Assembly: GCA_026692725.1 (NCBI GenBank)
Contig: JAPMUG010000001.1
Coordinates: 434,001-498,000 of the forward strand
Length of the DNA: 64,000 nt
Source: Ecytonucleospora hepatopenaei
Taxonomy: Eukaryota; Microsporidia; Enterocytozoonidae
Direction of reading: 5' to 3'
A program made the translations under genes and the position numbers. The number at the start of each line of letters is the position of its first letter. Positions within the stretch are counted from its first letter, which is position 1. Below the pieces are notes generated by a model, which had not been told where the DNA came from, did not search any database, and saw nothing but the letters and a program-made list of their open reading frames with translations. Below, piece after piece: positions 20,910 to 32,517 of the stretch.

Positions 20910-21230
20910 TTTATATTTATATTTATATTTATATTTATATTTATATTTATATTTATATTTATATTTATATTTATATTTATATTTATATTTATATTTATAT
21001 TTATATTTATATTTATATTTATATTTATATTTATATTTATATTTATATTTATATTTATATTTATATTTATATTTATATTTATATTTATATTTATATTTAT
21101 ATTTATATTTATATTTATATTTATATTTATATTTATATTTATATTTATATTTATATTTATATTTATATTTATATTTATATTTATATTTATATTTATATTT
21201 ATATTTATATTTATATTTATATTTATATTT
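20910..21230. repeat. (TATATT)n microsatellite, about 320 bp
   Basis: Near-perfect hexamer array of roughly fifty units between the RPL10 promoter side and the 3' end of the cyclin-like gene. It is preceded by less regular TATTTTATTT repeats from about 20850. No coding potential. Confidence 0.95.
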
Positions 21231-21275
21231 TATATCAGTGTAATATATTTATAATTTATAATTTTATATTTATAT

Positions 21276-21902
21276 TTATTTTATAAAATATTCTACTAAT
21301 ATTTTTGTATATTCTTCTTCACTTACTATTAAATTATAATTTATATTACTTAATATAATTATTTCATAATTAAAAATATCAGTATTATCTAATATATTAT
21401 TATCATTATTATTGTTGTTATCAGTAATATTATTATCTAATATATCAGTATTGTTTTCTATTATACTATCTGATAGTATTATACTATAATCTATTATATA
21501 ATCACATGTGTATTTTGATGCTATCACCATACACACCCTTAAATAATTTATAAATGATATTTTGTTAGTTAGTGGGTCTTGGTTAGTTAGTAAAAATCTA
21601 TTCATATAAATACAACCATAGATTAATGTATTAAAAGGAATATTATTTAAAATATTATTTAAAATAATATTATTACTGATTAAAATATTATCATATAAAT
21701 TATATAAAGTGTTATTTTTATTATTATCATATAATATACTATTATTTATATTATTATTATCATATAATATACTATTTATATAGTTAGTTAGTAATATTTC
21801 TTTTGATTTATTATGTGATGATCCTATACAATGGAATGGATGTAAATTATTATCTGGTGTTGATTTATTTGTTAACATTATATCATTAGAATAATAAAAC
21901 AT
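21276..21902 (-). CDS. Pho80/PCL-type cyclin-like protein
   Basis: 208 residues. The central part fits the PHO80/PCL cyclin box: [20 protein letters not shown], then [21 protein letters not shown]. After an Asn/Asp-rich insert (about residues 148-172) comes [22 protein letters not shown], corresponding to the helix that packs as NKLEREFLFLLNFNLNVS in family members. The N-terminus (HPFHCIGSS) also resembles the family's F-H-S/G start. It would partner a Pho85-like kinase, but substrates cannot be inferred. An Asn-rich tract (about residues 46-85) precedes the box. The assignment rests on pattern similarity only. Confidence 0.6.
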   Translation of the reverse strand: MFYYSNDIMLTNKSTPDNNLHPFHCIGSSHNKSKEILLTNYINSILYDNNNINNSILYDNNKNNTLYNLYDNILISNNIILNNILNNIPFNTLIYGCIYMNRFLLTNQDPLTNKISFINYLRVCMVIASKYTCDYIIDYSIILSDSIIENNTDILDNNITDNNNNNDNNILDNTDIFNYEIIILSNINYNLIVSEEEYTKILVEYFIK

Positions 21903-22114
21903 TATTAAATAATATTATATGTATATTAAATAAATTATATTTTATAAATTAAATATATTATATTAAGTATATTTTATGTTGTATGTAATTATATTATATT
22001 AAGTATATTTGTTTTTAATATTGTTTATTTTTTTGAATAATATTTTTAATTATATAACAATATATAATATTTATTTAAATAAAAATAATATAATAATAAC
22101 TAATAATAACTAAT

Positions 22115-22262
22115 AATATATTTATATAATAATATAATAATATAATAATATAATAATATAATAATATAATAATATAATAATATAATAATATAATAATATA
22201 ATAATATAATAATATAATAATATAATAATATAATAATATAATAATATAATAATATAATAATT
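22115..22262. repeat. 8-bp AT microsatellite
   Basis: A tandem array of ATAATATA-type octamers, almost uninterrupted, forms the boundary between the gene island and the gene-poor 22-38 kb zone. Confidence 0.9.
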
Positions 22263-22334
22263 TGATTATAAATTAAATAATATCACATCCCAACACGTTG
22301 TTACGTGATACAAATTTTACCTTAAATTTTAACA

Positions 22335-22487
22335 GATTTTTTTAATTTACAAATTTAATATAATAAATAAGAACCATGATTATACTTTACATTATATACA
22401 TCGGAACTGACATTAGAATAGTTTTCTCAGGAAATTAATTTCAAAATTAATTTTTGCTGCTTAAAAATTTTAAGAATAAATAAACCC
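22335..22487. repeat. Interspersed ~150-bp repeat, copy 1
   Basis: From AATTTACAAATTTAATATAA to AATAAACCC this matches 31064-31205 with many substitutions. It is non-coding and could be a MITE or a transposon subterminal piece. It lies directly upstream of the hAT copy 3 region. Confidence 0.7.
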
Positions 22488-23119
22488 ATCCTTATTATTA
22501 ATATATTATTAATTTATTATTAATATATTATTAATTTATTGTTAATATATTATTTTGATTTTTACTAAACTATTTTATTTATGAATCACCTTAGATGTGA
22601 CAAAATAAAATTGAAAAATTAGTTAATAAACAAATAGTAAAAATTTTATGCAAAGGTTTATTAAAGTTGGATATTCCTTTGCATAGACTAAAAAATGTCA
22701 ATTTTCAAAAAATGATAACTCAATTGACAGGAGAAAGGGTATCAGAAACTACCGTTAGAAAACAAATTAAAAAAATTATTTAGATGATCAAAAAAAGTTA
22801 ATGGATTTAGTTAAAGATGAAAATTTTTACATTACTTTTGATGAAAGTCCTATTAAAACATCTAAATTTTGGAATGTTTTGATTAGACTGGTCAGAAATC
22901 CAGGTAAAGAATATTTATTGGGTTGTTATAATAATGAGAAAGCATCAAATAGTAAGCTTTTGAAAGATATTTCATAATAATTTTTTATCATAATAACATA
23001 TCAGTTATAATAATTCTGTTTTAATTATAACTGATGCAGTCAGGTATAATATTGTATTTTATGAAGGCTAAAGGGGTCGTATATCGACTACAAAAGTGGG
23101 TGCCTGAAAAATTTTTTTA

Positions 23120-23930
23120 CCCCAATTTATGCAAACAAATAAAAAAGAAGAATTTTAAAAAGACCTGATAGTTGTATGGAATGATTTATTGCTAAGTAAA
23201 TGTTTGAGATGTTCTTTTTCTACTCGTTTTATCTTAAAAACTTCTTTTGACGTCATATGCACAAATAAGATGTGCAAAATGAAGAGGACAATTTTTAAAA
23301 ATAGTGTCTTTGAAAATTTTTAAAAAGGAGTAGACAAACTTTTAGAATTAGTAAATAAGCTTTTTTTAAAACTTTTCAAACAAACATATTTCATTACAAC
23401 TACCTTACGAATCAAAAAACCTTTAAAAATTTTTTAGATCAGTAAATTTTTATATTAAAAATAACTACAAAAAATTTACTGATGTTATAAGTGGCCCCGG
23501 TATTATAGTAGAGATTGATGAAGTAAGTTTGGCAGGCGAAAATATAATAGGGGCCACCATGTGGAAGGTGTTTGGGTGTTGGGACTAGTTGAGTGAACAC
23601 CAGAAAGAAGAGTTGTTTTTATACCTGTTAAAAACAGGAAAATGCAAACTCTTGCTGATATAATAATCGCTCGTGTGCATCCAAAATCAGTAATTCATAC
23701 TGATTCTTGGAAAGGTTATGAAAATTTAAAAAATTATTTTATTCATTACAAAGTTAATTATTCATTACACTATGTTGACCCATTAACCGGTATACATACA
23801 AAATCCATTGAAGGAAATTGGGCACCTTTAAAAAATATATTAGCCATAAGTGGCGAACAGAGAAAAATATTTGGTTACCATTGGCAATTGCAATGACTAA
23901 ACGAAATAGTTTTTTTACAAATAAAAACTT
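23120..23930 (+). pseudogene. Merlin (IS1595/ISXO2-type) transposase, frame-broken
   Basis: A zinc-ribbon remnant (KCLRCSFS then VICTNKMCK, 23195-23280) is followed by the IS1595-type core. Pieces include GPGIIVEIDE near 23495-23522, RGHHVEGVWVLGLVE near 23548-23595, RVVFIPVKNRKM, and an 84-codon open piece at 23642-23896. That piece contains TDSWKGYENLKNYFIHYKVN and the IHTKSIEGNWAPLK motif. It has a stop or frameshift after EIDE and another near 23595. The family is named from the combination of ribbon, TDxWxGY and ThxIEG(F/N)W signatures. Confidence 0.8.
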
Positions 23931-23957
23931 ATTTTCTACTTTTAATAATTAAATATT

Positions 23958-24125
23958 TTACCGTACGCTAAACACCTTTTCCTTAACTGTTTTACTTAAA
24001 ACCAGCCGTGCTTGTATATGGGCCCTTGCCCTACCCTACCAAAACCTGACCAGCTTTGCATCCCGTCTCCTTCGGACTCTTCTGGGGCCTTGGCTTTGAT
24101 CTTTGAAGAAATAATTGCGTTAATG
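23958..24125 (-). pseudogene. Unknown C-terminal coding remnant, copy 1
   Basis: The minus strand gives APEESEGDGMQSW, then SGFGRVGQGPIYKHGW, a break, and TVKEKVFSVR followed by a stop. The block is much richer in G+C than its surroundings. The same tail occurs at 29345-29495 and 37875-37965. It lies inside the Merlin element downstream of, and opposite to, the transposase. I do not recognise the family. Confidence 0.5.
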
Positions 24126-25154
24126 AATTTATTATAAACTTTTTAATTTAAATAGTTAGCTATTAAAATTTATTAATAATGTTTTTAATTTTGTTTGTTT
24201 AAATTCATAAATTGGGGTATAAAAAAATTTTTTAGGCACCCACTTTTGTAGTCGGTATACGACCCCCTTTGCCTTTTATGAAAATTTTAAAGTAAATCAT
24301 CCACGTATAAAGCATTTACCTGTATAAGTCACCCATTGCATTATTGTGTGACATTTATACTTAAAAATTTGAAAAAGTCAATTTATTGATTAAAAAATCA
24401 ATACTCTTATAGAAAACAGCAAAAGATTTTATGTTTTATTTAGAGAGTTTGGACCTTTTAAAAACCTTGTGAAACTCAATGGGGTACCAGTATTGATTTT
24501 TTGAATTTTTTAAAAAAATATTTTGATCAAATTTACAAAAATTTGGTGAATTTAAAAATGATTGATTTTAAACATACAAAATTTATGTAAATTTAATTAA
24601 TAACAAAACCGTTGTTAGTGATATTTTGTATTTCATAAAAAATTGTGTTTTTGGGAAAATAATTTTTTTAACAAAAAAACAATTTTTCAATTTTGAAAAG
24701 TATGCAATTGACAAAAAGACTTAAACATGATAAAATAAATTTAAATGATTTTTTAGAAAAAGAATTAGAAAACATTTTTAAACAACTTTATTTATGACGT
24801 AAATCAAATAAAAAACTTAAAAAATGTTTTAATGTTACATAGTTCAGATTCAAAAGTAGAAAGATCATTTAGTATGCTTAAAGACATGATTAGGATAAAA
24901 AACTTCAAGTTAGAAAATATTGAGATGTTTTTCTTTATATGGTACAATAAATTTTAAAATAACATTTTTTAATTCATAAATGATTTTTAAAAAGATAAGT
25001 TTAATATTAAAATACAATGAAAAAGCTTAATATTTTAATTTAAATAAAAAAATCGTGTTATTTTTATTTTGTAGAACCACAGCTAGAGCGCACAATAAAA
25101 AAATAATATGTCAAAATTATAGTTTTAAATATTAAATTTATTTAGTTTTTATAT

Positions 25155-25312
25155 GATGTATATTTCTTGACTCATAAAAAAATCTCTAAATCCATAAATT
25201 ATCCATCTCGACCCATAATTTTGAAGCCTTGTTTTCAATTAACCAAGGTAAAAAATTGGTTAAATTAATTTAATAGTTTAGAGGTTTTTTATGTGTTTAG
25301 TTGTATTTATCC
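25155..25312 (+). repeat. GGATA MITE, internally deleted copy
   Basis: Shares with copies at 31210 and 37447 the run TATTTCTTGACTCATAAAA, the ATTAACCAAGGTAAA block, the TTTAGAGGTTTTTTATG block and the end GTATTTATCC. The segment with the second and third direct sub-repeats is missing, so it is about 80 bp shorter. Confidence 0.7.
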
Positions 25313-25319
25313 ATTTTTA

Positions 25320-27235
25320 TACAAACAAATTGTATTTATAATTATAGACTTTTAGACTTAAAAATATAAAAAAAACTACATTTTTAAAGAATTTTTATTT
25401 TGTTTATTTTTTTAAAAGTAAAGAATAAAATAAGTTTTGCATAAAAAATTTTCAATTTACTTTTTATAAAAAAACAATTATTTAAATACTATTGGGTTTA
25501 TTATTTACTATATTGTTTATAGGAAATTACCTACGCGCGCGGAGTTATTTTTTATATTACATTTAATACCTTTATACACTATAAATTTTAGTTCAAACAT
25601 TTTATTTATAAAATTTTAAGTTAAACAGTACTTGATATATATATATAAAAGTTATATATATAAACAGTACAACTATTATGATTTAAGAAACTTTAGCAAA
25701 TTGTTTAAACAATAAATTTATATGCCGATTGTTATAGTTTTAAACATTAAGACTTAAATTTTTTTGTTCTTAAAATTTATATTTTCTTTAAGCAAATTTT
25801 AAGAACAAAAAATGACTGCTCAACTCAAGAACTTGAGCAAAAAAAGTCTTAAAATAGACTTTTGAACATTTGTTATGTTATTAAGTAAAAAACCAAATAT
25901 TTCAAAAAAAAAACAACAAAAAACAATAAAATTTAAATTTAATAATAAATACATCTTTATGTTCTTTAATTAATTTTTTTTGCGGTAATGCAAAAAAAGA
26001 GATTTATTTTTTTCTTGCAAACGTTTTTATTTAAAAAATGAAACAACAATAATAAAAATATATACTTTAACAAAAAAACCGAAATTTTTTTGTATAAAAA
26101 ACAACCTCTTTAAATTAAAAAAGCATTTAATTTTCTTTTGTTTACATTGTGTGCTTTAATTACAACAATAGCATATGAAAAACAGTAATTTAAAAATTTG
26201 CTTTATATTTTTAAATTTAAAAAGTTTTTTATTTTGTAAAATTTAACTTTTTTAAAATCATTTTCTAAAAAATTTTTTTAAAAATAGTTTTAAATTATTG
26301 AACTTTAAAAAAGTACATGTGGAATAAAATACACTATTATAATGCAATTTGACCAACCTAATAAAAAAATACCAACACATTTAAATTTTGGTTTGTTTAT
26401 TTTAAAGTAAGCAATAAACTTTATACATAAAAGTATATTATATAGAAAAATTTTTAAAGCTAGGTATTATATTAACAAAAAAAATTTATATACTACTTTA
26501 ATTAATAAAAAATGATATTAAAAAATTTTTAAAAGAATATTTTAGTAACTAATTTTTAACAATTGAAAGCTTTTCCCACTCTATAACACAAGTGCAAAAT
26601 CTTCTCTTGAAAGGAAAATTTTGCATTTGCGAAAAAAAAAAATTTAAAAGTTTTAAAAACACATTTTTGTTTTATGTGAATAAGTACCTGATCAAACGTC
26701 TAAAGATAAAAATATTTTTTTATTTTTTTAAATTTATAAAAATTTTGATCTAAAATTTTTTATTTTTATACTAAAAGTTGGAAAAAAGACTTTTATTGTT
26801 AAAAATACACTAAAAGTCAAAATAAATACTACTTAGAAAACAACAATTTTTTTGTTCTAAAACATGATATGTAAAAAAAACTATTATAGGTATTTTAAAT
26901 ACAAACTAAAGTTAGTACATCTTATATTGTAAATTCAAATTTGTTTATGTATGTAAAAAATTTGCTTATATAAACAAAATGAGTTAAAAAGTTTTTTTAA
27001 CAAATAATTTTTTAATTCAAAAATTTTCATATAGACAAAAGAAACTTTACATTTACTACTTTTTTATACAGAATGTTTTTAAACATAAGTTCTTATCACA
27101 CTTTAAAAAAATTGTTTTTGTTTTTTTCTTGCCTTTATAAAAAGCTTAATTATGTTTTTTCTAATGTATAAAAACAATTAAAAATATGTTTGTTCTGTAA
27201 GAACTAATTAAACTTTTTATAGAACATAAAAATGT
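25320..27235. other. AT-rich gene-free region left of the inverted repeat
   Basis: About 1.9 kb with frequent stops in all frames and no transposase motifs. An interrupted hairpin (AAGTGCAAAAT and ATTTTGCATTT, 26591-26631) is the only structure seen. Two more hairpins with the same GTG(C/T)AAA stem occur at 28567 and 30743. Confidence 0.5.
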
Positions 27236-27773
27236 TTATATATACAAAATTATTCATTACTAAACTACTCACAGAAAATTCTATAAAAAACATCATTCTA
27301 GCTTTTGCAATAAACAAGCCCTTAGGATAAAAAAATCAAGAAAAAAACTTGCGGCTTTCATCCCGCCTTGGGATCACCATACACAAACTCACACTATTCT
27401 ATAAAATACAATAATGCCCAAGTGCTTCGGTCAAAGGCTTTAATTTTAAGCCGTGTGTGAAGGGGTGTTTGATAAACAAGGTGTGTTTAAACAAACACCC
27501 CTTAAGGGTACTTGCGTAAGAGGTTTTTAGTAATATGCCTCACAAATACTCCTTTGCCCCCCTCTTTGTAAAAAATTTACTCCATTGCAAAAATTAAATT
27601 TTTTTAACTAGCAGTAAATCGCCAGTAAACATTCAAAAATAAAATTCCTTTTGGACCTCTATCTTATTATCCTATAAATCTTCATAATTCACACTTAACA
27701 CCATCTATTTCTTCCCTTTGTCTTATTCTTATGTTTGCACGAGCTCATGAAAATTTTTATTCTGGCGGGGGGG
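27236..27773 (+). repeat. Long inverted repeat, left arm
   Basis: Roughly 540 bp, near-identical to the reverse complement of 31468-32010. Landmarks shared by both arms are TAAACTACTCACAGAAAATT, CCGCCTTGGGATCACCATAC, AGCCGTGTGTGAAGGGGTG, AAACACACC/GGTGTGTTTAAAC, a run of C (27556-27564) and GCACGAGCTCATGAAAATTT. It ends at a run of ten G (27764-27773). Islands inside the arms are conspicuously G+C-rich for this genome. There is no coding frame. Confidence 0.95.
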
Positions 27774-29344
27774 GGAATGTTTCACTAAAATATAAAATTA
27801 AATAAAATGAAGCTAAAAATATTTTTAAATTTTTAAAACAATTTAAAATTTTAAAAAAAAATTGCATAAATTTTTTATTAAATAAAGACTTTTGTTTTTT
27901 TTAAAAAGCTTTTTATGTATGTCTTTAAACGATGAGTCTTCAAGTTAATTTAAAAAATTTTTACAAACAAAAATGTAAAACTATTTTTTGAATCTATAAA
28001 AGTGTATAAATTAAAAAGTTTTAATTTAAAAAATGTAATTTTTTGTAATTAATGTAGTCAAAAAATATGGTTTTTTGTTAAAAACTGTTTTAGGTTTTTA
28101 CTGTGTAATATTTTTGTTTAAAATTTTGTTTAAAAAACAAAACAAAATAAAAAAAAGAAATTTAAAAATTAAAAAAATTTTTTTAAAAAAATATCGTTAT
28201 TAAAAAAAATTTTACTTTTTAAAAATTATATAAATTGAAACTTTTTATGTTAAAATAAAAAGGATTATATTTTTTTATTTTAAAAGCTTATATTTAAAAA
28301 TATTACCATAAAAAAATTAGAAATATTTATTTCATAAGTAAAATATAATTTTCTTAAATTTATGTAAAAAAAATTTTTAATTTTTATATAAATAGTAATT
28401 GAATTTAATTTAAAAAATTTGTTTATAAAAAAATATGTTTTTGTTAAATTGTTTGTTCTATATTTTTTAGAAAAATAAAACAAAAAGAAATATTTATTTT
28501 TTTGAGGAAAAAGATAAGAAAAAAGTTTGTACAGTTTTTTAAAATAACTTTTAGAAAAATGGTACTAAGTGTAAAAATTTTTTTCGGGGGAATTTTTTAC
28601 ACTTGTTAAAAAGACAAAAAAATTTTACATTTGTGTTGCAAAAAAGGGAAATTTTTACACTTGATTCAAAAAATGCTGCTCTTTTATAGTGTTTAAATAT
28701 AAACAAGTTTAGCTCATTTTTTAAAAAAATTGTTTTAAATACCTAGTTTGATTATTTCAAAAGTACTTAAAAAAGGTTATTTAAAAATTGTTTTTAAACG
28801 TTTCTTTTTCCCTTGGTAAATAACTTTTTAAGATTTTTTTAATAAAACTTTAAGAAAAATTTCATTGTTATTCTAAAAACAAATTGCAAGTATGCATTTA
28901 AAAACTTTTTAAATTATATAAAAATTTGTGCCTATTTTGTACTTTTTTATTTTGTCACAGATTTCATAACTCTGTTGTCTATCCAATATAAATCTAATAA
29001 CTACACGCTTTAAAGTTTTTATGTTTTTTAGTATTATTTTTTCTAACAGTATATAAAAAACTATAAAAAAACGCATTATGCAACTATAATTACTCTATTT
29101 AAAAATTACAAAAACAACCAACAACTTTATATTGCTTTGTAAATACAATATTTGTTCTTATTAATTTTTATAAAAAAAGAATGCCAGATTTTCTAGTTTA
29201 TGTCTTTTTCTCTAAACCATGTGTGAAAGGGGCGCTGTTATGGGTCCTCATACAAGACAGTTTATAAACCCAATTTCTTAAAATTTTTATTTAATTTTTT
29301 TAAAAACATAATTTATTAAATAATTTTTTGTTTTTAATGATTTT

Positions 29345-29495
29345 TGGAAAGACCAAAGTTTAAGACCCAGAAAAGTCTAAAGAAAGACAGAAGCCAATAT
29401 TTTTCAAATTTTGGTAGATTAATGCAAAAATCTCTATTCAAACACAGCTGATTAATCATAAAACAGTAGAGGAAAAAGTGTCCAGCGTGCGGTGA
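29345..29495 (+). pseudogene. Unknown C-terminal coding remnant, copy 2
   Basis: The plus strand reads SQYFSNFGRLMQKSLFKHS, a stop, then KTVEEKVSSVR and TGA. The tail matches copies 1 and 3 (SSVR/SSMR at the stop), so it derives from the same gene or element ORF. It is isolated in the AT core with no transposase beside it. Confidence 0.4.
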
Positions 29496-30098
29496 AATAT
29501 TTTATTATTACAAGTATTTAAAAAATTTAGACGTAATAAAGTTTCTTTTATTATAGCAGGGTTTTTAAAGTTTATTTTTTAGTAAAAATTAAAACATTTG
29601 TTTTTACCAATTAATTATTAGTTTTAAATACAATTTTTAAAAAAATAAAATTAATAAAAAAACAGATAGTAAAGTTATTTTTTTAAATAATTTAAATAAA
29701 TTTTGTTTTATTATAACAACATTTTTACATTTTTACGATTAGTAAGACACTTTTTACTTTTGATAAAAACAAATGTTTTTTTCTACAAATAAAAAATATA
29801 TTTTCATACATTTTAGTGGTTTGAAAATTATTATTTTTTGATTAAAATTATAAGATTAAAACAAGACAATTTAAGAATAACTTTGTTTAAAAAATTTTTG
29901 TTAATATAGTTTGTACTTATAATTTTTTTGTTTTTTGTTTATAAAAAAGTATTGTATATTTTTGAAGATTTACTATTGAACCGAAAAAATTTTTTTAATT
30001 TGTCAAGCATATTCTCATATTTAAGCATAGTCGGTTTTAAAACAGTATACTTTTAATGTGCCAATGTGTGGCAAAATTTTTGATTACTTTATATGAAT

Positions 30099-30255
30099 TG
30101 ATATTTTTCGATCTATAAAAAATTTATTTGCCCATAAACTATGTCCGCCACCTATTAAATTATTTTTTTGCTTATAAATTTGAATTTTCATTTTCAATAA
30201 TTAGGGAAGATAAGTGGTTTAAATGATTTAATGGTTTATAGATTTTTATGGATTT
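30099..30255 (+). repeat. GGATA MITE, degenerate copy
   Basis: Weak match to the family: TTGATATTTTTCGATCTATA, GCCCATAAACTATGTCCGCC, TTTTCAATAATTAGGGAA and TTTAATGGTTTATAGA in the same order as in the copies at 31210 and 37447. The right end is lost. Confidence 0.5.
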
Positions 30256-31063
30256 AAAAAATTTTTTATTTGTAAAGCTATATTTAAAAAATGTTTAAAA
30301 CAGCTTTGTATTTTTTATAAATCTTGTTCAACTATTCAAAATAAATAATACAGGGAAATTTTTTAAGCATAAGTTATGTATTGTGTAAGTTTATTTATTG
30401 TTATATTTTTTTACATAATATTTACTTTAAACGATATTTTTTTTTTAAACAATTAAACTTCAAACGTAAAAAACTTTCAAATTTTATTTTGTTTTGAAAT
30501 CAACATACACAAATACACATTATTTTAAAAAAGTAAAGCATTAAAAAATTGATTTTAAAGTTTTTTGTTTATTTTTTTAATATTTATAAAACACTTTTTT
30601 CTTTTTTTGTAAATTTAAAAATTGTTCATATTTTAAATTTTCAGCAAATATTCAAGATGTTATTCTTAAATTTTTATAATCATATACTAAATTCATAAAT
30701 TTTTTATATTTATCTATAGATAAGTTTATAAAAAAATTAGAATCAAGTGCAAAGTTTTTTCCCAATACACATTAAATATTAAAGATTTGCACTTGTGTAT
30801 TACAATGGACAAATTTATTTATTTAAAAATTAAAACTATTAAGGGGGATTTGGAAAACATTTGAAAATTAAAATTTTATAAAATGATGTTTTACCTGTAA
30901 CAGCAAATTATTTTAAACATTATTCTCTATTTATCAATTAAAATTAAATTTAAACTTTTTATAATTAGTCATTAATTTTTTTTATTTTAAATAAATATTT
31001 AAAAACTATCACATAACTTAAAAAAACTTGAATAAATTAACGAAAATATAACAAATTTTTATA

Positions 31064-31205
31064 ATTTACAAATTTAATATAATAAGTAAAAATCATGATT
31101 ATATTTTATATTTTATACATTGGAACTAATATTTGAATAGGTTTTTTACAAAAACATTTTTAAATTTATTTTTTACATCTAAAAATTTTAAAAATAAATA
31201 AACCC
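31064..31205. repeat. Interspersed ~150-bp repeat, copy 2
   Basis: Matches 22335-22487 (AATTTACAAATTTAATATAA and on to AATAAACCC). It ends directly against the GGATA MITE that follows. Confidence 0.7.
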
Positions 31206-31209
31206 GGGT

Positions 31210-31448
31210 GGATATTTCTCGACCCTCAAAAAAATCTCAAAGCCCTCAAAAAAATTTGTTCACCAACAAAGTCTGTTCGACGCCCTTTAAATTAATCTCT
31301 AAACCCATAAATTATGTATCTCGACCCATAAATTAGAAGCTTTATTTTCAATTAACCAAGGTAAATATTTGGTTTAAATGAGTTAATGGTTTAGAGGTTT
31401 TTTTGAGGGCTTTAAGATTTTTTAGAGGGTGTAGCTGTATTTATCCAA
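31210..31448 (+). repeat. GGATA MITE, full-length copy
   Basis: 239 bp from GGATATTTCTCGACCC to GTAGCTGTATTTATCC. The ends are short inverted repeats (GGATA/TATCC). The interior is built from direct repeats of CCATAAATT and TCTCGACCC type. No coding capacity. It abuts the right arm of the long inverted repeat. Confidence 0.75.
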
Positions 31449-31467
31449 ATAAATTATTATCAAAAGT

Positions 31468-32010
31468 AAGAACCCCCGCCATAATAAAAATTTTCATGAG
31501 CTCGTGCAAACATAAGAATAAGACAAAGGGAAGAAATAGATGGTGTTAATTGTGAATTATGAAGATTTATAGGATAATAAGATAGAGGTCCAAAAGGAAT
31601 TTTATTTTTGAATGTTTACTGGCGATTTACTGCTAGCTAAAAAAATTTAATTTTTGCAATGGAGTAAATTTTTTACAAAGAGGGGGGGGCAAAGGGTACT
31701 TGTGAGGCATATTACTAAAAACCTCTTAAGCAAGCACCCTTAAAGGGTGTTTGTTTAAACACACCTTATTTATCAAACACCCCTTCACACACGGCTTGAA
31801 ATTAAAGCCTTTGACCGAAGCACTTCGGCATTATTGTATTTTATAGAATAGTGTGAGTTTGTGTATGGTGATCCCAAGGCGGGATGAAAGCCGCAGGTTT
31901 TTTTCTTGATTTTTTTATCCTAAGGGCTTGTTTATTGCAAAGGTTAGAATGATGTTTTTTATAGAATTTTCTGTGAGTAGTTTAGTAATGAATAAATTTG
32001 TATATATATA
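31468..32010 (-). repeat. Long inverted repeat, right arm
   Basis: Reverse-complement partner of 27236-27773, with a few substitutions and small length changes in homopolymers (for example G8 at 31682-31689). The inner boundary is CCCCCGCC at 31474-31481. The outer boundary passes into AT sequence near 32010, where hAT copy 2 begins. Confidence 0.95.
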
Positions 32011-32517
32011 AATTATTGTTTTTTTATTAAAATATTACTTCAAAAAAATTTTTGTTTTTAAAATTTATTATATTTTATAAAAAAACATTTCAATATTTTC
32101 TTGTTTAAAATTTCTTTTATATTTAAGCATATCTTTTAACATACTAAATGATCTTTCCACTGCAGAACTTGAATTGGGAAATGATAAAACTTTATTTTGA
32201 AATGCCGATATAAGATTTTAGTTAAAAAATAATTGTTTAAAAAATGTTTCTTGATTCTTTTTTCTAAATAATCATTTAAATTAACTTTATCATGATTCAA
32301 ACCTTATTTTTTAAATCATTTTAATACTTTCATAAATTGAAAAATTGTTTTTTCACTTAAAAAAATAATTTGTCAAAAAAAACCGTAATTTCTGACAATA
32401 TACACCATGTCATCATAAACGGTTTTATTATTAATTAAATTCATGCAAATTTTGTATGTTTCGGAACAATCATTTTTAAATTCTTTCAATATTTTGCAAA
32501 TTTGATCAAAAAATTTT

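Larger units (their letters stand above)
23066..24273 (+). mobile_element. Merlin element with perfect 9-bp target duplication
   Basis: The insert is flanked by TTTTATGAA at 23057-23065 and again at 24274-24282, and it splits the hAT transposase. Its ends are long imperfect inverted repeats: GGCTAAAGGGGTCGTATA with ACTACAAAAGTGGGTGCC on the left, mirrored at 24220-24273 on the right. Merlin elements are known for 8-9 bp duplications. Inside are a Merlin transposase pseudogene (23120-23930) and a minus-strand coding remnant (23958-24125) of unknown family. Total 1208 bp. Confidence 0.88.
22583..24960 (+). mobile_element. hAT transposon copy 3, interrupted by a Merlin element
   Basis: Transposase pieces flank the Merlin insertion at 23066-24273. 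Before it are KILCKGLLKLDIPLHRLK, GERVSETTVRKQIK, FDESPIKTSKFWNVLIRLV, RNPGKEYLLGCYN and TDAVRYNIVFYE (22620-23065). After it are SPIALLCDIYT, FKNLVKLNGVP, LLHSSDSKVERSFSMLKDM and the end MFFFIWYNKF with stop near 24955. The N-terminal zinc finger is not visible. Multiple frameshifts. Removing the Merlin element restores colinearity with the other copies at this point. Confidence 0.75.
27774..31467. other. AT-rich core between the inverted repeats
   Basis: About 3.7 kb almost wholly of A/T runs with no gene. It contains a degenerate GGATA MITE (30099-30255), a full one (31210-31448), the second ~150-bp interspersed repeat (31064-31205), and a decayed coding tail (29345-29495). A short echo of the arm (CCATGTGTGAAAGGGGCG, 29218-29235) is also present. 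The arrangement, a unique AT core within inverted repeats in a gene-free zone, is what is seen. A centromere or fold-back element are interpretations. Confidence 0.6.

Noticed and set aside
20910..22262. Regular short repeats considered as a CRISPR array
   Set aside because: Uninterrupted 6- and 8-bp microsatellites without unique spacers, in a eukaryotic genome.
27236..27773. rRNA, snRNA or RNase P gene in the G+C-rich inverted-repeat arm
   Set aside because: I could not find the diagnostic core sequences of SSU, LSU or 5S rRNA, U2, U6 or RNase P. Left as an unassigned structured candidate.
28280..28483. 67-codon minus-strand frame in the AT core
   Set aside because: Composed almost only of Ile, Phe, Lys, Asn and Tyr, as expected for random AT-rich DNA.
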